Shown here piece after piece: positions 19,837-25,352 of a DNA stretch of 25,352 bases. The position numbers and the translations under genes were made by a program. Position 1 is the stretch's first letter; each line of letters begins with the position of its first letter. This DNA comes from a virus: IMG/VR virus record IMGVR_UViG_3300048582_000075, positions 1-25,352 of that record; one strand, written 5' to 3'. The notes below the pieces were generated by a model. It had not been told where the DNA came from. It was given only the letters and a program-made list of their open reading frames with translations, and did not search any database.

Positions 19837-21200
19837 TGCGGCTGCAATACGGCCTAGCCGCATATCGCCGTGACGCATCGGGCTTGCCCGAAATGCGCGT
19901 GGTCAACCAGTATGTCGAAGCGCAACCCGCAGCAGGTGGCTTGCCGGTGCTGTTGGCGCGGCCCGGGCTGGCTCTACAGCGCAACAATACCGTTTTGCCA
20001 GTGTCGGGCCTGTTTCAGCAGGACGGCTGCGTAGGGGGCCGCCTTGCCAGCGTAAGCGATGCTTTGCGGCTCGATGGCGTGCCGATTGGCGCTGTGTCCG
20101 GTTCGGATCGTGTCCGTTGGGCGGCTGGCGAAGGCGAATTGCTGTTTTGCCGGGGAGGGCGCATCTGGCGCACCGAAGGCACAACGGTTGCGGCTGTGAC
20201 GCTGCCAGACGACTTTTACGCCGTTGACATCGGCTTTCTTCGCAGCCGGTTTATCGCCGTCCAGCAAGGCACCGGGCGCATCTATTGGTCAGAGGAGCTT
20301 GACGGCACCGACTGGCCTGCTTTGAACTTTGCGACCGCCGAGCGTATGTCAGACCCGCTGATTGGCTTGCAGGTTGTCGGTGACTTCCTGTGGCTTATGG
20401 GCGGCGAGGGCGCGGAAGTTTGGGCTCCGACTGCGGACGATGACTTGCCGTTTGCGCCGATTGACGGGCGCGTGCTGTCCAAGGGCTGCGCGGCGCGCGA
20501 TACCATCCAGCTTGCCGATAACAGCCCGGTTTGGGTGACGCATGACGGCGTTGTGGTTCGCGGCGGTGACGTGCCGTTGCGGATCAGTACGCACGCGATT
20601 GAGGAGCGTATCGCCGCGACGCCATTTAGCGCGCTGTCGGCTGTTGTGCTGCCTTGGCGCGGCCATGTTTTCTATGTCCTCAAGACGGCGCAAGGCTCGC
20701 TGGCTTATGACTTTGCGACCGGCGAATGGTCGGAATGGTCAAGCATCGGGCGCAACAACTGGCGCGTGGATTGCGCGGCACAGGTCGGCGCTGACGTGTT
20801 TGTTGGCGATGACGCAAGCGGGCGCATCTGGAAACTGAGCGACGACACCGCAACCGACGACGGCACCGAGATTCAGCGCATCTTTACCGCGCTGGCTCCA
20901 ATGCCTGCGGGCGTGCTGCCGTGTCATGATCTGCGGCTCCAGGCTTCGACCGGACGCGCGCCGATCAGCGTCAACCCGGTTATCGAAGTTCGGGCATCAC
21001 GCGACGGCGGCTTTACATGGGGCGCGTGGCGGCAAGCATCGCTAGGCACGGCGGGCGAATATCGCACGCGGGCGGCATGGCGTCGGCTTGGGCTTATCGA
21101 CGCGCCGGGCATGGTGTTCGAGTTCCGGCTTACCGATGCGACGCCTTGGCGGGTTTCGGGTGTGGCAATCAATGAGCCTTTTGGCGGGCGTGGTCGATAA
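19836..21200 (+). CDS. Packaged-DNA stabilisation (P22 gp10-like) protein
   Basis: A 454-aa protein similar to P22 gp10, the tail hub that plugs the head together with gp4 and holds the needle and spikes. Diagnostic pieces are VNQYVEAQPAAGG near the N-terminus, FRSRFIAVQQGTGRIYWSEE-like strands (about 135-155), LDGTDWPALNFATAERMSDP, WLMGGEGAEVWAPT, and LAYDFATGEWSEWSS. The repeated strands fit a beta-propeller. The C-terminal 100 residues (ASRDGGFTWGAWRQASLGTA, then a WRRLGLIDAPGMVFEFR region) are typical phage hub sequence. It begins and ends with TAATG junctions. Confidence 0.9.
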   Translation: MRLQYGLAAYRRDASGLPEMRVVNQYVEAQPAAGGLPVLLARPGLALQRNNTVLPVSGLFQQDGCVGGRLASVSDALRLDGVPIGAVSGSDRVRWAAGEGELLFCRGGRIWRTEGTTVAAVTLPDDFYAVDIGFLRSRFIAVQQGTGRIYWSEELDGTDWPALNFATAERMSDPLIGLQVVGDFLWLMGGEGAEVWAPTADDDLPFAPIDGRVLSKGCAARDTIQLADNSPVWVTHDGVVVRGGDVPLRISTHAIEERIAATPFSALSAVVLPWRGHVFYVLKTAQGSLAYDFATGEWSEWSSIGRNNWRVDCAAQVGADVFVGDDASGRIWKLSDDTATDDGTEIQRIFTALAPMPAGVLPCHDLRLQASTGRAPISVNPVIEVRASRDGGFTWGAWRQASLGTAGEYRTRAAWRRLGLIDAPGMVFEFRLTDATPWRVSGVAINEPFGGRGR

Positions 21201-21787
21201 TGGCACAGCCTCCGCTTCGTCTCACTCGCCTGCCGTCGCAAGAGCCGCGTTGGGAGTTCACGCAGCGCGCATGGCAAAAGGCCATGGAAGCGATTGAGGA
21301 ATCCTTCGCGGGGCTTGCGGCGTCTGTCGCGGCTATCGAAGCAGCGCAAGCGGCGGCTGATGCTGCCAACTTAGCGGCTGCGGCGGCTAACACGGCTGCG
21401 GCGACGGCACAGACGGCGGCTGAAACGGTCGAAGCGTCAAGCGCGCTTGCCAACAGTTACACGACCGGCCTGACGATCACCGCGACCGATGCAGGGACTT
21501 CGGCAACCATCACGATCAGCGCGCACACGCGCGTCTATGGCGACGGGTCAAGCGTTTCGGTCATGGGCGGCTCGCTTACCGGGCTGGCCTATAGCAGCAG
21601 TTTTTGGGTCGGCTATGTGGACGCGGCAAGGACTGGCGGCGCTGTGACTTACACGTCCAGCGCGTCGATCCAAGGCAACGGCACAAGCGCGGATTATCAC
21701 TTTGTCGGCGCGGTGACGACACCCGCCGCGCTTGGCGGCCCTGAACCGGGCGTGCCTGTCTTGCCGCCTGGGGCGAATATCCCGTGA
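21200..21787 (+). CDS. Coiled-coil tail protein, needle or fibre candidate
   Basis: A 195-aa protein. The N-terminus (RLPSQEPRWEFTQRAWQKAM) is followed by a long Ala-rich heptad helix (about 35-85: SVAAIEAAQAAADAANLAAA and beyond), then a beta-rich C-terminal domain (about 90-180: GLTITATDAGTSATITISAH; SVMGGSLTGLAYSSSFWVGY) and a Pro/Gly tail. A trimeric coiled coil ending in a beta knob, encoded straight after the gp10-like gene, is how P22-type needles (gp26) look and sit. Fibre or spike adaptors share this layout too, so the choice is open. No chaperone gene is apparent. Confidence 0.72.
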   Translation: MAQPPLRLTRLPSQEPRWEFTQRAWQKAMEAIEESFAGLAASVAAIEAAQAAADAANLAAAAANTAAATAQTAAETVEASSALANSYTTGLTITATDAGTSATITISAHTRVYGDGSSVSVMGGSLTGLAYSSSFWVGYVDAARTGGAVTYTSSASIQGNGTSADYHFVGAVTTPAALGGPEPGVPVLPPGANIP

Positions 21788-22203
21788 TTTACGAAGCCAC
21801 GTCCGACGACATTCCGGCGCTTATCGAGGTCGGCAAGGCATTTCACGCGGCATCAAACAACCATATCCCGATGTGTCTGGAAACGCTGGAACGGACGCTG
21901 TTGCACCTGTTGGACAGCCCGGACGGCGTTGTCCTGATGACCGACAAAGGCTCGGCAACTGGCGCGCTTTTGCACCCGGCATGGTTCAACGCCTCACATC
22001 GCACCGGCATGGAACTTTTTTGGTGGGCACCCGCTGGCGACGGCTTGGCGCTGTTCGATGCGCTGGAGGCTTGGGCGATCAGCAACGGGGCGCAGAGCTT
22101 CGGCATGACGGCATTAGAGGCGCTGCGGCCTAGCGCAGTCGGGGCGCTGTATCGGCGGCGCGGTTATCGGCCTGTTGAACATAATTACGCAAAGGTGTTT
22201 TGA
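21784..22203 (+). CDS. GNAT-like acetyltransferase in the tail module
   Basis: A 139-aa protein with a GNAT-like plan: MIYEATSDDIPALIEVGKAF (strand and helix 1), a central sheet (GVVLMTDKGSATGALLHPAW; TGMELFWWAPAGDGLALFDA), and a C-terminal ALYRRRGYRPVEHNYAKVF, which resembles the Y-x3-GF/Y end of motif B. The acetyl-CoA loop (Q/R-x2-G-x-G/A) is not clear. In its place is WAPAGDGLALFDAL, so cofactor binding needs proof. The GTG start overlaps the preceding stop (GTGA). Small GNAT-like proteins occur in tail modules of other alphaproteobacterial phages; a role in modifying a host or virion protein is open. Confidence 0.68.
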   Translation: MIYEATSDDIPALIEVGKAFHAASNNHIPMCLETLERTLLHLLDSPDGVVLMTDKGSATGALLHPAWFNASHRTGMELFWWAPAGDGLALFDALEAWAISNGAQSFGMTALEALRPSAVGALYRRRGYRPVEHNYAKVF

Positions 22204-22204
22204 T

Positions 22205-22963
22205 ATGGCGATTGCAACGGCGGCACTTATTGCGGGCGCGGCGACGCTTGGCGGCGCGGCGATCTCGTCCGGCAATAACAAGTCGGCAACCAAGACGGCA
22301 GCTAACGCGGCACAGCAGACGGCGCGCGAAAACAACGCACTCCAGACGCAGCAGCGCGGTGAAAACATTGCCCGGCTAGACCCGTTCTTCAACCGTGGCA
22401 GCAACGCGGGCAATCAAATCGACGCGCTCTTGTCCGGTGGCGCTGGTGCTGACCAAGCCTTCCAACAGTTCCGCGATGGCAGCGGTTACAACTTCATCCG
22501 CGACGAAGCCTTGAACGCCACACGCGGGGCTTTTGCCGGGCGCAGCGTCGGGCAGTCTGGCGCGGCGATGAAGGCATTGCAGGAACGCGCCGGGCAGATT
22601 GGCAGCGCGGTCGGGTTTCAACCGTATTTGAACGCATTGCAGACGCAACAGGCAACCGGGCTTGGCGCAGCGTCGGCACTCGCGGGCGTCGGGCAGAACT
22701 TCGCCAACAACGTGAGCGCCAACAACAACAGCGCGGCCTCTGCAACCGGCAACGCGGCACTCGCGGGCGCATACAACACCAACCAGGCTATCGGGCAGGG
22801 CGTCGGGGCCTTTACCAACTTGCTCGGCTCTAGCTTTGGCGGCGGTGGCGGCGGCTTCAATGCGGGCGCGGCTTTGGCTGGCACGCAGATGCTACCGCAG
22901 TTTGCCGCGCCGGGGATTGGCTTTGCTGGCGGCGGCGTGTTGCCGGGCGGGGGGACGTTCTAA
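22205..22963 (+). CDS. DNA ejection protein (gp7/gp20-like role)
   Basis: A 252-aa protein with a hydrophobic N-terminal segment (MAIATAALIAGAATLGGAAI), then a Gln/Asn/Ala-rich helix and a conserved core: ENIARLDPFFNRGSNAGNQI, FRDGSGYNFIRDEALNATRG and GRSVGQSGAAMKALQERAGQ. The C-terminus is Gly-rich (SSFGGGGGGFNAG). Such proteins are packed in podovirus heads and expelled to form the channel for DNA entry. The ATG at 22205, preceded by AAGGTG, is preferred to one ten codons earlier that lies inside the acetyltransferase gene. Confidence 0.78.
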   Translation: MAIATAALIAGAATLGGAAISSGNNKSATKTAANAAQQTARENNALQTQQRGENIARLDPFFNRGSNAGNQIDALLSGGAGADQAFQQFRDGSGYNFIRDEALNATRGAFAGRSVGQSGAAMKALQERAGQIGSAVGFQPYLNALQTQQATGLGAASALAGVGQNFANNVSANNNSAASATGNAALAGAYNTNQAIGQGVGAFTNLLGSSFGGGGGGFNAGAALAGTQMLPQFAAPGIGFAGGGVLPGGGTF

Positions 22964-24255
22964 TGGTGGTCGATATCAACTGGAACCTCGCCACGGCACA
23001 GCCGAATATGCTGCAACTGGCGCAGCAGGGCTTTGAGCAAGGCCGCGCGCAAAAGATGCAGGGTATTCAGGATCAGGCCCTGGCCAAGATCAGCGCCAAC
23101 CCGAACGACGCGAGCGCCATCAACGCGCTCTTGCCGGTCAATCCGGAACTTTATGGGCGGTTGTCGGGCGCGCTACAGCAGCGCCAGCAAGCCGAACAGC
23201 AGGCCGCACAGCAGGCAACCCGCCAACAGGCCATCGGCGGCGCGCTGTCGCAGCTTGACGGCCTGCCCGAGCCGGTGCGGATGCTGGCACAGTCCGACCC
23301 CGAAGGCGCAATGCAGCTTTGGGAAATGTCAGGCAAGATGGACGAACAGCAGGCGGCGGGCGCAAAAGCCAATGCCGAACGGCTGGCGGCTGTTGTCACC
23401 GGACTTGCCGAATTGCCGCCCGAACAGCGGTTTGCACAGGCCGTCCAGCTTGCGCCGCAGTTCGGTCTTGACCCGGCGCGCATCACCCCGGAATCACTGA
23501 GCGATCAGGGCATCCAAGCGATTTTGGCGCAGGCAATGGGCGTCAAGGGCGTGCTTGATTATCGGTTGAAGGAGCGCGAGTTCGGCGCAACGCAAAGCTA
23601 TCGGGCGCAGACGCTTGGGGTGCAGATGCGCGGGCAGGATATGACCGATGCGCGGGCGCGTGCGGCGGCTGCAAGCGGTGGCGCTGTTGGCGGTATGGGC
23701 AAGGCTCCGAGCGGTTATCGCTGGAAAGCTGACGGCACGCTTGAGCCGATCCCTGGCGGCCCTGGCGAAGGCGGCAAGCTGACCGAAGGCGAGGCCAAAG
23801 CAACCGGCCTTTATCGCAGCGCGGCGGCATCGGCGAAGGCGTTGAACGATCTGGCGGGCAAGAACTGGAACCCGTCGATTGTCGCCCGCACGCTCGCCGA
23901 AGGTGGCGCAACAGCACAGACGGCGCTTTCCCCGCTTGACCGGCGCGCTTACAACGCCTTCCGCAACCTTGCGATGGCATCGCTGCGGCTTGAATCCGGC
24001 GCGGCTCTGACCCCGCAGGAAATCAGCCTAAAGGCTATGCAGTTTATCCCGTTGCCCGGTGACGATCAGGCGACGCTTGCCGACAAGGCCGAACAGCGCG
24101 GCGCGGCACTGTCGGCGCTTCGTGATGCCGGCGGGCGCGGGACACGCGACCTGCCGCGCGTGACGGGCGGCGCTCCTAAGGCGACCCCTGACAAGCGCGT
24201 TGCAGGCGGCACCCTAACCGCGCCCGTAAACGGCGTCCGCGAGTGGAGGCCCTAA
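22963..24255 (+). CDS. Internal virion/ejection protein
   Basis: A 430-aa protein. The N-terminus (WNLATAQPNMLQLAQQGFEQ) is followed by Gln/Ala-rich coiled-coil-like helices to about 190, a flexible Gly/Pro middle (SGYRWKADGTLEPIPGGPGE), and a conserved C-terminal domain with ALSPLDRRAYNAFRNLAMAS, LRLESGAALTPQEISLKAMQ and FIPLPGDDQATLADKAEQRG. The latter block is common in ejection proteins of podoviruses of alphaproteobacteria. The order of three consecutive ejection-type genes mirrors P22 genes 7, 20 and 16. TAATG joins it to both neighbours. Confidence 0.8.
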   Translation: MVVDINWNLATAQPNMLQLAQQGFEQGRAQKMQGIQDQALAKISANPNDASAINALLPVNPELYGRLSGALQQRQQAEQQAAQQATRQQAIGGALSQLDGLPEPVRMLAQSDPEGAMQLWEMSGKMDEQQAAGAKANAERLAAVVTGLAELPPEQRFAQAVQLAPQFGLDPARITPESLSDQGIQAILAQAMGVKGVLDYRLKEREFGATQSYRAQTLGVQMRGQDMTDARARAAAASGGAVGGMGKAPSGYRWKADGTLEPIPGGPGEGGKLTEGEAKATGLYRSAAASAKALNDLAGKNWNPSIVARTLAEGGATAQTALSPLDRRAYNAFRNLAMASLRLESGAALTPQEISLKAMQFIPLPGDDQATLADKAEQRGAALSALRDAGGRGTRDLPRVTGGAPKATPDKRVAGGTLTAPVNGVREWRP

Positions 24256-25352
24256 TGCCGATTGACGTTAAAGGCCCTGACGGCGTGGTGACGCGCTTTC
24301 CTGACGGCACCCCTGACGCGCGCATTGGCGTTGTCATGGCGGGCATCTATGGCAAGCAGAAGACCCGCGACGGCGCGCGAGAAGGCCAGCGCCAGCAGAT
24401 GCGCCGCAATCCCTTGCTTGGCATTGGCGACCGCTTCAATGACGCGGTTACGCTTGGCCTGGGTGACGAGATTGCGGGCGTTGCGTCGGCTGGATCGAAC
24501 GCACTTCTCGGCGGCATCGGAACCGGGCTGCGGGCGCTTGGCGTCAATAATAACCTGCCTGAGTTTGCGCCCGTTGAAGCCTTCCAGCGCGGTCGCCAAG
24601 AGTTCAAGGACGACACCGCTAAGGCAAAGCGCGAAATGCCGGTTGCGTCGGGCGTTGCTGACGTGGCGGGGCTTGTCGGCTCGATTGGCACAGCCCCGGC
24701 GCGCGCGGCTGTTGGCGGGCTTCGTGCGGCTGTGACGACTGGCGCAAAGCAAGGCGCGATCATGGGCGGCGTGTCTGGCGCTGCGGGTTCGGATGGCAAC
24801 CTTGTCGAACGCGCCGCTGCGGGCGCTGTCGGGGCTGGCATCGGCGGCGCTGGCGGCGGCGCTTTGCCGTTTGCGGGCCGCATGATCTCGAACACCGTTC
24901 AAGGCGCGCAACGCATGACCGGGCGCGGCGGCACGGTTGCGCCTTCGGTTGTTGCAGACGCGCTCAAGGCCGATGGCGGCATTCGTCGCGCTTCGACCAT
25001 GGTTGACGACGCACAGACGCGCGGCGTTCCGCTGGCGCTTGGCGATACCGGCGACAACGCGCGGGCAATCCTGGCATCAACTGGACGCCAACCCGGCGAG
25101 GCTCGCACGATTGTGCGTGACATGGCGATCGGTCGCCAAGAGGGGCAGGCCGACCGCATTGCGGGCGCTATCGGGCGCGACCTTGGCCCCGTGGCTAACC
25201 CGCGTGCTGTGTCTGAGGCGTTGCAGCAGGAAGCCAAGGCGGCAGCAGCGCCGCTGTATGCCGAAGCCTACGCAGCCCCTACGCCGATCACAGACGACCT
25301 CGCCGCCATTCTGAAGCGCATCCCGCGCGCCGCAGTCGATAACGCCAAGCGC
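24255..25352 (+). CDS. Large ejection/DNA-transfer protein, 3' end missing
   Basis: An open frame of 366 codons running off the right edge. It starts MPIDVKGPDGVVTRFPDGTP, a short motif seen at the N-terminus of many phage injection proteins. A region with amphipathic and hydrophobic helices follows (DRFNDAVTLGLGDEIAGVAS; VADVAGLVGSIGTAPARAAV; Gly/Ala-rich stretch at about 170-220) that could insert into membrane. After that comes a repetitive charged helical part (RRASTMVDDAQTRGVPLALG and on). It probably corresponds in role to P22 gp16. The start is set by the TAATG junction. Confidence 0.8.
   Translation, partial: MPIDVKGPDGVVTRFPDGTPDARIGVVMAGIYGKQKTRDGAREGQRQQMRRNPLLGIGDRFNDAVTLGLGDEIAGVASAGSNALLGGIGTGLRALGVNNNLPEFAPVEAFQRGRQEFKDDTAKAKREMPVASGVADVAGLVGSIGTAPARAAVGGLRAAVTTGAKQGAIMGGVSGAAGSDGNLVERAAAGAVGAGIGGAGGGALPFAGRMISNTVQGAQRMTGRGGTVAPSVVADALKADGGIRRASTMVDDAQTRGVPLALGDTGDNARAILASTGRQPGEARTIVRDMAIGRQEGQADRIAGAIGRDLGPVANPRAVSEALQQEAKAAAAPLYAEAYAAPTPITDDLAAILKRIPRAAVDNAKR

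Noticed and set aside
1-25352. CRISPR arrays, insertion sequences, rRNA or tRNA genes
   Set aside because: None seen: no regularly spaced repeats, no transposase motifs or terminal repeats, no structural RNA sequence recognised.

Overview
The window is a 25.4-kb piece of a temperate, podovirus-like phage or prophage. It is GC-rich, gene-dense and almost free of host-type genes. Nearly every gene overlaps its neighbour by 1 to 8 bases (ATGA, GTGA, TGATG or TAATG junctions). Codon choice (strong GC3, GCG/CGC/GGC) and protein families suggest an alphaproteobacterial host, with Sphingomonadales the best guess. No host gene, tRNA or attachment site is visible to confirm this. The virion genes follow the P22 plan: portal, scaffold, coat, gp4-like and gp10-like head-completion proteins, then ejection proteins.

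Layout. (1) Positions 1-4838, leftward early operon: small unknown proteins, a YqaJ/lambda-Exo-type exonuclease with an unidentified 246-aa partner, more small proteins, a tyrosine integrase, and the first codons of one more gene leaving the left edge. (2) Positions 4839-5340, the lysis-lysogeny switch: a short XRE repressor transcribed leftward and a Cro-like protein transcribed rightward. Two near-identical 43-bp control blocks in inverted orientation flank the repressor gene. Each block holds two 15-bp operators 23 bp apart around a sigma70-type promoter (leftward PL, rightward PR). (3) Positions 5340-9838, rightward early operon: Cro, a strong terminator, putative HTH regulators, DUF3310, a DUF1064 nuclease, a stand-alone DnaA-domain-IV-like protein, a replication initiator containing a repeat-rich candidate origin, and a possible helicase loader. 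(4) Positions 9835-10660: a promoter plus palindrome in front of a 173-aa candidate late regulator, then a terminator. (5) Positions 10660-25352, late operon: a small beta-rich protein, a beta-helix tailspike candidate (placed before the terminase, unlike P22), terminase small and large subunits, portal, a 49-aa protein, scaffold, coat, terminator, gp4-like, gp10-like, a coiled-coil needle/fibre candidate, a GNAT-like acetyltransferase, and three ejection-type proteins, the last cut by the right edge. No lysis genes are in the window.

How it works together (inference). The repressor would bind the paired operators and shut PL and PR at once, while the operator upstream of its own start could activate its -35-less promoter. 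When repression fails, PL drives recombination and integration functions and PR drives Cro and replication. Late transcription would then follow, perhaps under the 173-aa protein. The most noteworthy observations are the duplicated inverted operator-promoter block, the predicted leaderless repressor and Cro mRNAs, the repressor's lack of a cleavage domain, the candidate origin in the linker of the initiator gene, and the unidentified exonuclease partner.
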